DNA of 64,000 nucleotides from DASPWW01 sp963803425 (GCA_963803425.1 CAWDMA010000003.1:62001-126000), one strand, 5' to 3'; positions 50,940-59,923 are shown, counted from the stretch's first letter. Made by a program: numbers and translations. Notes: a model not told the origin generated them from the letters alone.

Positions 50940-51740
50940 TCAGCTCGGCGGGCGCTTGGCGCCGCCGACGTAGATCGACCAGTGCGTGAGGCGCGGAAAG
51001 AGCCTCGCGCCGAGGTGGAACAACCGCCACATGAACGGCGCGTGCACCTCCCGCCGCTCGCGCTCTACGGCGCCGGCGATCACCTCTCCGGCCCGCTCGG
51101 GCGTCAGCGTCGGGATCAGCCGGTCGACCCAGGGGACGCGGTCCTCGGTCCCCGGGTTGTTCGACCAGTACTCGCTCGACACCTTAGTCATCACGACGTC
51201 GGTGACTGTGACGCCGGTGCCGCGCAGGTCGACCCTGAGCGCGCTCGAGAAGCCGCGCAGCGCCCACCTCGCGGAGGCGTAGGCGATCGAGCCGGGCCAC
51301 GGAAACCACGCCCCGGGGCCGTTCACATTGCAGATCACGCCGCTGCCCCGCGCCGCCATTTGCGCGACGAACGCCTTCGTCACATAGAAGGCCGCGAAGT
51401 AGGGGACGGCCATGTCGGCGCGCATCTCCTCGGCGCTCGTCTCCTCGATGAACAGCCACCGGCCGATCCCGGCGTTGTTGACGATCACGTCCGGCGTGCC
51501 CACGTCCGCCGACACCGCGGCCGTCGTCGTCGCGACGGCGTCGTCGTCCGAGACGTCGACCGGATAGATGCGGGCCCGGCCGCCACGCGCCTCGATCGAC
51601 GCGGCGACCTCGGCCAGCCGGTCCTCGCTCCGGGCCAGCAGCAGCACCTCGGCGCCGCGGGCGGCGATCGCGCGGGCGGTTGCGGCGCCGATCCCCTGCG
51701 AGGCCCCGGTGATCAGCGCGGTCTTTCCGGCCAGCTCCAC
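50940..51740 (-). CDS. Short-chain dehydrogenase/reductase with altered catalytic residues
   Basis: 266 residues from GTG 51740, chosen because a TAGGTT -10 ends 8 bases upstream; TTG 51749 would overlap it. Rossmann motif TGASQGIG and NNAG are present. The catalytic triad is changed: the usual serine position reads NVNGPG (Asn) and YxxxK reads YASAR, so Lys is replaced by Arg (Y154, R158). It may be a binding protein or an enzyme with altered chemistry. C-terminal APFMWRLFHLGARLFP looks membrane-associated. Confidence 0.85.
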   Translation of the reverse strand: MELAGKTALITGASQGIGAATARAIAARGAEVLLLARSEDRLAEVAASIEARGGRARIYPVDVSDDDAVATTTAAVSADVGTPDVIVNNAGIGRWLFIEETSAEEMRADMAVPYFAAFYVTKAFVAQMAARGSGVICNVNGPGAWFPWPGSIAYASARWALRGFSSALRVDLRGTGVTVTDVVMTKVSSEYWSNNPGTEDRVPWVDRLIPTLTPERAGEVIAGAVERERREVHAPFMWRLFHLGARLFPRLTHWSIYVGGAKRPPS

Positions 51741-51748
51741 CGCGGCCA

Positions 51749-51754
51749 AACCTA
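51749..51754 (-). promoter_or_regulatory. -10 box of the SDR gene
   Basis: TAGGTT on the minus strand, 8 bases before GTG 51740; it decides the start choice. Confidence 0.45.
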
Positions 51755-51777
51755 CACCGGCGCGCGCCGGCGCGCCG

Positions 51778-52440
51778 TCAGTCGCGCCGCCACTCGCGCA
51801 CGTACCCCGGCACGCTCAGGCCCGCCGACAGCTCCGGGTCGGGTACCGGAGCGCCGGCGCGTGCCGCGATCGGCACCTCCCCCGCCCACACCGGCAGCCC
51901 GTGGTCCTCGCGGTTGTCGACCGGAGGGCCCTCACGAACCTTCGCCGACACCCGCTCGAGCGGGAGGGCGAGCACGAAGGTCGCCTCCAGGTCGGCGTCG
52001 CTCGGGCCGCGCGCCTCGGCCGTCCGTCCGGGGACGATGTGCTCGACGATCACGTCGAGCGCAGCGCGCTTCTCGTCGAGGTCCGTCACCTCCCGGGCGG
52101 TCCCGAGCACGACCACGGAGCGGTAGTTGAGCGAGTGGTGCAGCGCCGCGCGGGCCAGCACCACGCCGTCGACCAGCGTCACCGTGACGCAGCACCGCGC
52201 CCCCCCTTCGAGCGACGTCAGCGCGCGGCTGGCCCGGGATCCGTGCAGGTACAGCAGCTCGCCGTCGCGGGCGTGAATCGTCGGGATCACGTAGGGCTGC
52301 CCGTCGACGGCGAACCCGAGGTGACATGAGAGCGCCTCGTCGAGGATCGAGTGAACGAGATCGCGGTCGTAGCTGGCGCGCGCCGGCTTGCGGCGGATGC
52401 GCGTCCGCTCGGTCACCTTGTATTGTTTGTTACCGTACAT
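51778..52440 (-). CDS. Pyridoxamine-5'-phosphate-oxidase-like flavoprotein
   Basis: 220 residues from ATG 52440 (GTG 52416 possible). The split-barrel FMN-binding pattern includes LSCHLGFAVDGQPYVIPTIH, LYLHGSRASRALTSLEG and HHSLNYRSVVVLGTAREV, as in the Nim/flavin-nucleotide-binding subgroup. Substrate unknown. It is divergent from a MocR regulator with only 4 bases between the start codons, so it is probably its target. Confidence 0.85.
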   Translation of the reverse strand: MYGNKQYKVTERTRIRRKPARASYDRDLVHSILDEALSCHLGFAVDGQPYVIPTIHARDGELLYLHGSRASRALTSLEGGARCCVTVTLVDGVVLARAALHHSLNYRSVVVLGTAREVTDLDEKRAALDVIVEHIVPGRTAEARGPSDADLEATFVLALPLERVSAKVREGPPVDNREDHGLPVWAGEVPIAARAGAPVPDPELSAGLSVPGYVREWRRD

Positions 52441-52443
52441 AAC
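52429..52443. promoter_or_regulatory. Inverted repeat between PPOX and MocR genes
   Basis: GTTA-N7-TAAC spans the divergent starts in an AT-rich stretch. It could be the MocR operator controlling both genes. Confidence 0.4.
52431..52436 (+). promoter_or_regulatory. -10 box of the MocR gene
   Basis: TACCGT, 8 bases before ATG 52445, inside the inverted repeat. Confidence 0.35.
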
Positions 52444-52444
52444 G

Positions 52445-53791
52445 ATGCACGCACCAGCACAATATCACCTGAGTGGTGGGACCGCGAAGCAGATCGCCGC
52501 CACCGCGGAGCGGGCGATCTCCGCCGGGCAGCTTCGCCCCGGCGAGCGGCTGCCTCCGGTCCGGGCGCTGGCCGCGCGGCTCGGGACCAGCCCGGCGACC
52601 ACCGCCGCCGCCTACCGAGAACTGGGGCGGCGGGGACTCGTACGCGGCGAGGGCCGCCGCGGGACGCGCGTGCTCCCGCGGCCGCCGCTGTCGCCCGTCT
52701 CGACCCAGGGCACGGAAGCCGAGCCGCCGGCCGGGGCCCGCGATCTCGGCACGGGCCTGCCGGACCCGGAGCTGCTGCCCGACCTCGGCCCCGTGCTGGC
52801 CGCGGTCGCCGCGGGCCCAGCGGTCCCGGCACGCTCCCAGAGCATGGACGATCCGGATCTGGTCGAGCGCGCCGTCCAGGGATTCGCCGGGGATGGGATC
52901 GAGGTTCCCGGTGTCGCCGTAGTCGGCGGTGCGCTGGACGGGATCGAGCGGATCGCGGGTGCCCGGCTTCGCCCCGGTGACGCCGTCGCGGTCGAGGACC
53001 CTGGCTTCCCGCCGCTGTTCGACCTGCTTGCCGCGCTCGGGCTGGAGCGGCGGCCGGTTCGGGTCGACGATCGCGGTCTCGACCCTGCGGAGCTCGACCG
53101 GGAGCTGGAGGGTGGGGCGCGGGCCGTCGTGCTCACTCCCAGGGCGCAGAATCCGACGGGTGCGGCGCTCGACCCCGACCGCGCCGACACGCTGCGTGCG
53201 GTGCTCGCCGCGCATCCGGGGGCGCTCGTGATCGAGGACGACCACGCCGGGCCGGTCGCGGGCACCCCGGCGCTGAGCGTGTGCGAGACGACCCGCGAGG
53301 CATGGGCGGTGGTCCGCTCCGTGTCGAAGTCACTCGGCCCCGACCTGCGCTTGGCCGTGGTCGGCGCGGACGAGCTCACGCTCGACCGCGTCCGCGGTCG
53401 CCAGCTCGTCGGCGCCGGCTGGGTGAGCCAGGTGCTGCAGCGCGCGGTCGCCGGAATGTGGAGCGATCCCGGGGTGGAGCGGCTGATCGGACGCGCGGCC
53501 GCGACCTACGCGCACCGCAGAGCCGCCCTGATCGAAGCGCTCCAGGCGCACGGACTCCCCGTGCACGGAGCTTCCGGGCTGAACGTGTGGGTGCCGGTCG
53601 CGGACGAGCCGGCCGCCGCCGCCACCCTGCTCGACGCGGGATGGGCGGCGAGCCGGGGGGCGCGCTACCGGATCGAGGCGGCGCCGGCGATCCGGGTGAC
53701 GACCGCCTCGCTGGAACCCGCCGAGGCCTCGGGTGTCGCCGCCGCGGTCGTCCGCGCCGGGCTCGACCCGCGCCAGATCCGCGCCTACTAG
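52445..53791 (+). CDS. MocR-type GntR/aminotransferase regulator
   Basis: 448 residues. GntR winged helix 10-75 (ERLPPVRALAARLGTSPATT) fused to a type I aminotransferase-like domain (~95-440) with NPTGA (236-240), IEDDHAG (264-270) and PLP lysine K295 (SVSKSLGPD). MocR proteins sense PLP or amino-metabolites. Its adjacency to a PPOX-family flavoprotein supports a link to vitamin B6 or flavin metabolism; this is inference. Confidence 0.92.
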   Translation: MHAPAQYHLSGGTAKQIAATAERAISAGQLRPGERLPPVRALAARLGTSPATTAAAYRELGRRGLVRGEGRRGTRVLPRPPLSPVSTQGTEAEPPAGARDLGTGLPDPELLPDLGPVLAAVAAGPAVPARSQSMDDPDLVERAVQGFAGDGIEVPGVAVVGGALDGIERIAGARLRPGDAVAVEDPGFPPLFDLLAALGLERRPVRVDDRGLDPAELDRELEGGARAVVLTPRAQNPTGAALDPDRADTLRAVLAAHPGALVIEDDHAGPVAGTPALSVCETTREAWAVVRSVSKSLGPDLRLAVVGADELTLDRVRGRQLVGAGWVSQVLQRAVAGMWSDPGVERLIGRAAATYAHRRAALIEALQAHGLPVHGASGLNVWVPVADEPAAAATLLDAGWAASRGARYRIEAAPAIRVTTASLEPAEASGVAAAVVRAGLDPRQIRAY

Positions 53792-53826
53792 TCAAGCCGA
53801 ATGCCACTTTCGCCGATAGATGGACG

Positions 53827-56649
53827 GTGTCGAGCGTGACCACCGACCGGCCCGGCGAGACCTCCTCGACGGCCCGCGCTGCGTTCCGCGCGCTGGCCGT
53901 GCTTCCGCGCGGCGACACGCTCCCCGAGCAGGCGTGGCGCCAGCGCCATCGGGCGCTGCTGGCGCTGCTGTGGCTGCACGTTCCCGCCCTGATCGCCTAT
54001 GGGACGCTCCGCGGCCACGGGCTGGGCCAGGCGACGCTGGAGGTCTCGGCGATCGCGGCCCTGGCAGCCGGCGCGACGGTTGCGGCCAACCGCCGCGTCG
54101 CATCGTCGCTGGTCGCGGTCGGCCTCACCGGCTGCTCGACGCTCGTCGTGCACATGTCGGGCGGGGCCCCTGAGGCGCACTTCTACTTCTTCGTGATGGT
54201 CGCGCTCGTGGCGCTGTACGAGGACTGGGTCCCGTTCCTGTTCGCGATCGCGTCGGTGCTGATCTACCACGTCGTCGTCGGCGCGCTCGCTCCCGATCTG
54301 ATCTACGACCAACCCGAGGCGCTCGCGGACCCATGGCGGCGAACCGCGATCCACACCGGGTTCGTGCTCGCCGCTGCGGCGGCAGCGGCGATGGCGTGGT
54401 GGCTGAACGAGGACTCGCGCCGGGAGGCCCGCAACGCGTACCGACGCGCCCGCGACAGCCAGCGGTCGATGCGGGCAGCGCAGCAGCTCGCAAAGGTCGG
54501 TAGCTGGGAGCTGGACATCGAGACGGGACGGATCACCTGGTCCGACCAGATGTACCGGATCCTGGGCTTCGACCCGGCCCGGCACGAGCCAAGCGCGGAC
54601 CTGTACGACACGCTACTGCGGGACGAGGACGTCCTCGAGGGGCGCAGCCGGCTGCAGCGCGCGATCGAGGCGGGCGGCTCGTTCAGCTACCAGCACCCGA
54701 TCCACCTGGCGGACGGGATCCGCCACGTCCATGCTCACGGCGAGGTGATCGAGGAGTCGGGGCGGCGGCGGATCGTCGGGACGCTGCAGGACGTGACGGA
54801 GGGACGGCGCGTCCAGGCCGAGGCCACGCGCCGTGCAACCCAGCAGGCCAAGGTCGCCGCGCTCGGCGAGCGGGCGCTCGCGGGGGCGGCCACGAGCGAC
54901 CTGGTGCACGACGCGGCTGCGGTGGTCGTCTCGGTCCTGGAGGTCGACACCGCGGCGGTGTCGCAGCTAGAGCCGGACGTCGCCGGGTTTGTGGTGCGCG
55001 CCGCCGTCGGATACCCGGAGGGGACGGTCGGTCGCGTCGTGCCGGCGGGCCGCGCTTCCCAGGCCGGCTTCACGGTGGAGCGCGGGGAGCCGGTGGTCGT
55101 CCCGGACTGGGCCGAGGAACGCCGCTTCGGGAAGTCGCCGCCGGTGCGCGACCTGGGCGCGGCGAGCGGCGCAACCGTTCCGATCCAGGCGGGCGGGGAC
55201 ACGTTCGGGACGCTCGGGGTGCAGTCGCTCGAGCCGCGCGAGTTCAGCGCGGAGGACGTCAGCTTCATGCAGTCGGTGGCGAACGTGCTCGCGAACGCGA
55301 TCGAGCGGCAGGCCTCCGAGGAGCGGATTCGCCACCAGGCGCTGCACGACGGGCTCACCGGCCTCCCGAACCGGCACCTGTACATGGACAGGCTCGGCCA
55401 CGCGCTCGCCAAGTCGGAGCGAGATGCCTCGTCGGTCGCCGTCCTGTTCTGCGACCTCGACCGGTTTAAGCTCGTCAACGACAGCCTCGGGCACGAGAGC
55501 GGGGACAGCCTGCTGCGGGCCGTGTCGCCGCGGCTTCGCGACGCGATGCGCCCCGGCGACACCGTGGCGCGGTTCGGCGGCGACGAGTTCGGGATCCTGG
55601 TCGAAGACGTGGATCGCGAGCTCGACGCAACCCACGTCGCTGAGCGGATCGCCGCTGCGCTCGCGCGCCCGTTCGTGCTCGGTGGGCGGGAGCACTTCGT
55701 GACGGCCAGCATCGGGATAGCGATCGGTGGCGCCGGCGAGATGCCGGAGGGGTTGATTCGGGACGCGGACGCTGCGATGTATCGAGCCAAGGAGCGAGGC
55801 GGCGCCGGATACGAGATCTTCGACGAGGTGATGCGGGCGCGGGCCGTCGACCACCTCGAGATCGAGAACGACCTGCGGCGTGCGGTCGAGCGGGGGGAGC
55901 TCAGGCTCCTCTATCAGCCGGTCGTCCGGTTGAGCGACGGGCGCGTCGTCGGGGTGGAGGCGCTGGTCCGGTGGCAGCACCCCACCCGCGGCTTGATCGG
56001 CCCCGAGAAGTTCGTTCCGATCGCCGAGGAGGGCGGCCTGATCGTCCCGGTCGGGCACTGGATCCTGGAGCACGCCTGCCGGCAGGCCGCGGAGTGGCAG
56101 GCGGCGCGCCCGGATCAGGCGCCGGTCAACGTCTCGGTCAACCTGTCGGCCCGCCAGGTCTCCCGCCCGGGGCTGGCCGGCGAGATAGGTGCGCTCCTGC
56201 GCGGAACCGGGGTCGACCCGCTCAGCCTCACCCTTGAGATCACCGAGAGCGCGTTGATCGAGGAGAGCGCGTCGATGTTCGAGACGGTGCACGCCCTCGA
56301 CCATCTCGGCTGTCGCATCCTGCTCGACGACTTCGGTACGGGCTTCTCCTCGCTCGGCTATCTGAAGCGCTTTCCGCTCGACGGGATCAAGGTGGACCGC
56401 TCCTTCGTCGAGCGGCTCGGCTTGCAGTCGACCGACGCCGCGATCGTCCGGGCGATCGTGCGGATGGCGGAGGAGCTCGAGCTGAGCGTGGTCGCGGAGG
56501 GGGTCGAGACCGAGGAGCAGATGCGGGAGATCCGCTCGCTCGGATGCGAGTTCGCGCAGGGCTACTTCTTCACGCCCCCGGTCTCTGCGAGCGAGATCGG
56601 CGAGATCCTCGATCGGCCGTTGCAGCCCCGAACCGGAAGTAGTATCTGA
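53827..56649 (+). CDS. Membrane PAS-GAF-GGDEF-EAL cyclic-di-GMP protein
   Basis: About 940 residues from GTG 53827 (GTG 53836 possible). Residues ~30-200 are a membrane sensor of about six helices with the HFYFFVMVALVALYEDW motif; PAS ~215-330 (GSWELDIETGRITWSDQMYR), GAF ~340-495, GGDEF ~500-670 with intact GGDEF (584-588), EAL ~680-935 with EALVRW (711-716), DDFGTGFSSLGYLKRF and EGVET. Both synthesis and hydrolysis motifs are intact, so it could be bifunctional. Its start lies 35 bases after the MocR stop. Confidence 0.93.
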   Translation: MSSVTTDRPGETSSTARAAFRALAVLPRGDTLPEQAWRQRHRALLALLWLHVPALIAYGTLRGHGLGQATLEVSAIAALAAGATVAANRRVASSLVAVGLTGCSTLVVHMSGGAPEAHFYFFVMVALVALYEDWVPFLFAIASVLIYHVVVGALAPDLIYDQPEALADPWRRTAIHTGFVLAAAAAAAMAWWLNEDSRREARNAYRRARDSQRSMRAAQQLAKVGSWELDIETGRITWSDQMYRILGFDPARHEPSADLYDTLLRDEDVLEGRSRLQRAIEAGGSFSYQHPIHLADGIRHVHAHGEVIEESGRRRIVGTLQDVTEGRRVQAEATRRATQQAKVAALGERALAGAATSDLVHDAAAVVVSVLEVDTAAVSQLEPDVAGFVVRAAVGYPEGTVGRVVPAGRASQAGFTVERGEPVVVPDWAEERRFGKSPPVRDLGAASGATVPIQAGGDTFGTLGVQSLEPREFSAEDVSFMQSVANVLANAIERQASEERIRHQALHDGLTGLPNRHLYMDRLGHALAKSERDASSVAVLFCDLDRFKLVNDSLGHESGDSLLRAVSPRLRDAMRPGDTVARFGGDEFGILVEDVDRELDATHVAERIAAALARPFVLGGREHFVTASIGIAIGGAGEMPEGLIRDADAAMYRAKERGGAGYEIFDEVMRARAVDHLEIENDLRRAVERGELRLLYQPVVRLSDGRVVGVEALVRWQHPTRGLIGPEKFVPIAEEGGLIVPVGHWILEHACRQAAEWQAARPDQAPVNVSVNLSARQVSRPGLAGEIGALLRGTGVDPLSLTLEITESALIEESASMFETVHALDHLGCRILLDDFGTGFSSLGYLKRFPLDGIKVDRSFVERLGLQSTDAAIVRAIVRMAEELELSVVAEGVETEEQMREIRSLGCEFAQGYFFTPPVSASEIGEILDRPLQPRTGSSI

Positions 56650-56685
56650 GCGCGGTCGATCCATGTCTCGAAACAAGGAGAGCTG

Positions 56686-57288
56686 ATGCCATACGAGGTT
56701 CCGCCACTTCCGTACGACTACGGCGCGCTCGAGCCGCACATCGACGAGCAGACGATGCACCTGCATCACGACAAGCACCATCAGGCCTACGTGGACAAGG
56801 CAAACGCCGCGCTGGAGGGAACCGAGTGGGCCGACGCCGATGTCAACGACGTCCTCAAGAGCCTCTCCGATCTGCCCGACGGCATCCGCAACGGGGTTCG
56901 CAACAACGCCGGCGGTCACGCCAACCACACGCTGTTCTGGGAGATCATGGGTCCGGACGGCGGCGGCGCTCCCCAGGGCGACCTCGCGGCCGCGATCGAC
57001 GACGCGTTTGGGAGCTTCGACTCATTCAAGGACCAGGTCAGGACCGCCGGCGTGAACCGGTTCGGGAGCGGCTGGGCGTGGTTGATCCACGACGGCTCCG
57101 GCCTCGCGGTCACCTCGACCGCGAACCAGGACTCCCCCGTCTCGGACGGCCACACGCCGCTGCTCGGCGTAGACGTGTGGGAGCACGCCTACTACCTGAA
57201 TTACCAGAACAAGCGCCCCGACTACATCGACGCGTGGTGGAACGTGGTCAACTGGGACGAGGTCGCCAGCAGGTTCTCGGGCGTGTAG
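56686..57288 (+). CDS. sodA: Superoxide dismutase, Mn/Fe family
   Basis: 200 residues, ATG preceded by AAGGAG. Metal ligands H27, H81, D163 and H167 (DVWEHAYYL). The GGH (76-78) together with Q148 in TANQD is the manganese-type pattern. No signal peptide, so cytoplasmic. An SCP2 gene follows 2 bases later. Confidence 0.97.
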   Translation: MPYEVPPLPYDYGALEPHIDEQTMHLHHDKHHQAYVDKANAALEGTEWADADVNDVLKSLSDLPDGIRNGVRNNAGGHANHTLFWEIMGPDGGGAPQGDLAAAIDDAFGSFDSFKDQVRTAGVNRFGSGWAWLIHDGSGLAVTSTANQDSPVSDGHTPLLGVDVWEHAYYLNYQNKRPDYIDAWWNVVNWDEVASRFSGV

Positions 57289-57290
57289 CC

Positions 57291-57707
57291 GTGGCCTACT
57301 TCCAGGACGCCCAAGAGGTCTACGACACGCTCGGCAAGCTGTTCGTCGATCTCGCCGACGACGAGGAGCTCGGGCCCAAGTTCCGGAAGGCCGACGCAAT
57401 CGTCCGGTACGAGTTCCGCGACCCCGAGTCCCAGATCACCGTGCGGCTGCAGCCCGACCAACCGGGCGACGTCGACTGCGGCGAGTCGGACATGGAGCCG
57501 GACGTGGTGATGAGCATGGACGCCGATACCGCGCACCGGTTCTGGCTCGGCGAGGTGAACGTGACGGTCGCGATGGCCCGCGGCCAGATCAAGGCCCGCG
57601 GTCCGGTGGCGAAGATCCTGAAGCTCGTCCCGATGACCAAGCCGGTGTTCCCGCGATACAAGAAGCAGCTGGAGAAGCAGGGCAAGGCCGACGTGATGAA
57701 CGCCTAG
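57291..57707 (+). CDS. SCP2 sterol-carrier-like protein
   Basis: 138 residues from GTG 57291. The SCP2 fold pattern includes IVRYEFRDPESQITVRL, PDVVMSMDADTAHRFWLGEV and MARGQIKARGPVAKILKLVP, typical of small lipid-binding SCP2 proteins. It shares a transcript with sodA; a functional link is unproven. Confidence 0.85.
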   Translation: MAYFQDAQEVYDTLGKLFVDLADDEELGPKFRKADAIVRYEFRDPESQITVRLQPDQPGDVDCGESDMEPDVVMSMDADTAHRFWLGEVNVTVAMARGQIKARGPVAKILKLVPMTKPVFPRYKKQLEKQGKADVMNA

Positions 57708-57721
57708 TCAAGCGCCGCCTC

Positions 57722-57784
57722 CTCTGCTCCCGCTCGCTCGCACTCGGAATGACTGGAAGCCTCGCTCGCTCGCTCCCGCGTCCG
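57722..57784 (-). repeat. Dispersed 63-bp intergenic repeat, family 1 copy C (inverted)
   Basis: The reverse complement matches 25071-25133 at 55 of 63 positions without gaps. It fills the gap between the SCP2 gene and the alcohol dehydrogenase. Confidence 0.8.
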
Positions 57785-57803
57785 GGGGCGGCTTGGTGAT
57801 CGA

Positions 57804-59018
57804 ATGACAGAGCACCAGATGCAAGGGCTGAAGCCCTTCTACACGTTCACCTCGCCGACCCGAGTGATCGCGGGGGAGGGGCTGATCGACTCGGCCGGGT
57901 TCGAGCTCACCAAGGAAGGCGCATCCCGGGTGATCGTGGTCACCGACGCGGTGATCCGGGGGACAGGGCTGGTCGACCGGGTCGCCGCCGGCATCGCCGA
58001 CGGTGGGCTCGAGGTTGCCGCCACGTTCGACGAGGTCCCGCAGGACTCCGACACCGAGGTGGTCGACCGGTGCGCCGCGGCGGCGAAGCAGGCCGGCGCC
58101 GACTCCTTCCTCGCCGTCGGCGGAGGGTCGGTGATGGACACTGCGAAGGCGGCGAACGTCCTTTTCACGCACGGCGGGACGGTGCGAGAGTGGGAGGGGT
58201 TCCTCACCCTGCCGCGGGACGACGACGGGATGGGCCGGCCGCTGCCGCTCGCCCCGCTCGGCGCGATCCCGACCACGGCCGGGACAGGGTCGGAAGCGAG
58301 CTTCGCGGCGGTGGTGAAGGACAGCGCGGAGCGGATCAAGGTCGAGGTCGCCGACCTGCCGATGTTCCCCGATCTGGCGATCCTCGATCCGGTGGCGACC
58401 GAGACGCTCCCGGCTCCGATCGCGGCTGCGACCGGGATGGACGCGCTCACCCACGCGCTCGAGGGGTATGTGAGCTCGGAGTGGAACCAGCACTCGGACG
58501 CGTTCGCGCTGCACGCGATCCGGCTGATCCGCGACAACCTCCCGCGCGCGGTTGCGGACACCTCGGACGTGGAGGCTCGCGGGAGCATGCTGATCGCGGC
58601 CGACCTCGCGATCGCCCCGACGGGCTCCGGCGCGATCGGTATCACGCACTCGATGTCCCACCCCTGCGGCGGCCACTACGGCGTCGCGCACGGGGTCGCG
58701 AACGCGATCAACCTCCCCTGGGTGATCGAGTACAACGCGCGCGGCGGCGAGCCGATCGCGGATCGCTACCGGGCGATCGCGGAGCTGCTGGGAGTCGACG
58801 CGCGGGGCGACGCCGAGCACGCGGGGAAGGCGCTCGCCGACCACGTCCGCGCCCTGACCGGGGAGCTGGGGCTGCCGCGGCGGCTCTCCGAGGTCGGTGT
58901 CCCGGAGGCCGGCATCCCGGGATTGGTCGAGGGCGCGATGGGAGACGGCTGCACGCTCGTCAACCCGCGCGAGCCCACCGAGGACGACTTCGCCGAGCTC
59001 TACCGGCTAGCGCTGTAG
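57804..59018 (+). CDS. Iron-containing (type III) alcohol dehydrogenase
   Basis: 404 residues. NAD site GGGSVMDTAK (106-115), GAIPTTAGTGSE (153-164), metal ligands D213, H217, H286 and H296 (GMDALTHALEGY; HSMSHPCGGHYGVAHG). Oxidises or reduces small alcohols/aldehydes; substrate not predictable. No clear Shine-Dalgarno (GGTGA only). Its end overlaps a truncated gene on the other strand. Confidence 0.95.
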   Translation: MTEHQMQGLKPFYTFTSPTRVIAGEGLIDSAGFELTKEGASRVIVVTDAVIRGTGLVDRVAAGIADGGLEVAATFDEVPQDSDTEVVDRCAAAAKQAGADSFLAVGGGSVMDTAKAANVLFTHGGTVREWEGFLTLPRDDDGMGRPLPLAPLGAIPTTAGTGSEASFAAVVKDSAERIKVEVADLPMFPDLAILDPVATETLPAPIAAATGMDALTHALEGYVSSEWNQHSDAFALHAIRLIRDNLPRAVADTSDVEARGSMLIAADLAIAPTGSGAIGITHSMSHPCGGHYGVAHGVANAINLPWVIEYNARGGEPIADRYRAIAELLGVDARGDAEHAGKALADHVRALTGELGLPRRLSEVGVPEAGIPGLVEGAMGDGCTLVNPREPTEDDFAELYRLAL

Positions 59019-59243
59019 GCGCGCGCGCCCGTCGAGCAGCGCCACGCGCGGATTTCGACGCGCGTCCTCGGCCTTCTTGGGATAGCCGAGCCCGGCGGTG
59101 ACGTCGATCGTCGCCCCGCCGTCGCGGTAGTAGGGAGTGACCGGCCACGCGATCGGCTGGCCGCGCGAGTCGATCGTCGCGTGCTCGCAGGTGATGAAGC
59201 GCTCGAACGTCTCGCGGAGCTCCGCCGGCAGGCTCGCGGTCAC
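59007..59243 (-). pseudogene. 3'-truncated PPOX-family flavin protein
   Basis: GTG 59243 opens one base after the upstream Nudix stop and reads TASLPAELRETFERFITCEH, then PVTPYYRDGGATIDVTAGLG and YPKKAEDARRNPRVALL, the N-terminal half of the actinobacterial PPOX family (members are usually ~130-200 residues). It stops after 78 residues inside the alcohol dehydrogenase's end; the C-terminal half of the barrel is missing. Confidence 0.75.
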
Positions 59244-59244
59244 C

Positions 59245-59892
59245 TCAGTCGTCCCCCGTGTAGCCGGGGTCGCCGGGCAGCAACACCCGCATCTCGTCCC
59301 CCTCGCCGACCACCTTGGGGAGCACCGGCTCGACCCGCTCGCCGACGGCATCGAGCACCTCGTCCGAGCTCCGGTACGGGAGCAGCGACTCGAGGTGCTT
59401 GATCGTCGGGAAGACGAGCTCGATCTCGCCGGCGCCGTGCAGCTCCAGCGCCCGCCGGGGGCTGAACCAGCCGGCGTCGACGGTCTCCTCGCCGTCGGGA
59501 CGCGGGGGCGAGTGCGGGGGCGCGAGCGCGACGTAGAACCGGGTGTCGAACCGGATCGGGACCTGCTCGGGGGTGATCCACCGCGACCAGGGGCGAAGGT
59601 CGGCGTCGCGGGAAAGCTCGATCCCCGCCTCCTCGGCGAGCTCGCGGATCGCGCAGGCGCGGTGCGCCCGCTCGTCGTCCTCGGCCGACCGCTCCGCTCC
59701 GGCCTGCTCGATCCGCTCGCCGTCGTCGACCGCGCCGCCCGGGAAGACCCACACGCTCGGCATGAAGCGGGCGTTCGGGTTGCGCTGCACGAGCAGCACC
59801 TCGACGGCGCGCTCGGCGTGCTTGCCGCCGCGCCGCAGCAGGATGATCGTCGCCGCCGGTCTGGGCGTCGCCGGCTCTTCCGACCCCGTCAC
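59245..59892 (-). CDS. Nudix hydrolase (NUDT19/RNR-type)
   Basis: 215 residues from GTG 59892, chosen because TAGATT ends 7 bases upstream; TTG 59901 overlaps it. The Nudix box is split by an insertion: GGAVDDGERI, then RACAIRELAEEAGIEL with the metal-binding REXXEE. The insertion and C-terminal WFSPRRALEL fit the CoA/nucleoside-diphosphate group. Divergent from rubredoxin. Confidence 0.88.
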   Translation of the reverse strand: MTGSEEPATPRPAATIILLRRGGKHAERAVEVLLVQRNPNARFMPSVWVFPGGAVDDGERIEQAGAERSAEDDERAHRACAIRELAEEAGIELSRDADLRPWSRWITPEQVPIRFDTRFYVALAPPHSPPRPDGEETVDAGWFSPRRALELHGAGEIELVFPTIKHLESLLPYRSSDEVLDAVGERVEPVLPKVVGEGDEMRVLLPGDPGYTGDD

Positions 59893-59899
59893 GGAGACC

Positions 59900-59905
59900 A
59901 ATCTA
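59900..59905 (-). promoter_or_regulatory. -10 box of the Nudix gene
   Basis: TAGATT on the minus strand, 7 bases before GTG 59892. Confidence 0.45.
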
Positions 59906-59923
59906 CTGGCACAGGGGCTTCGC

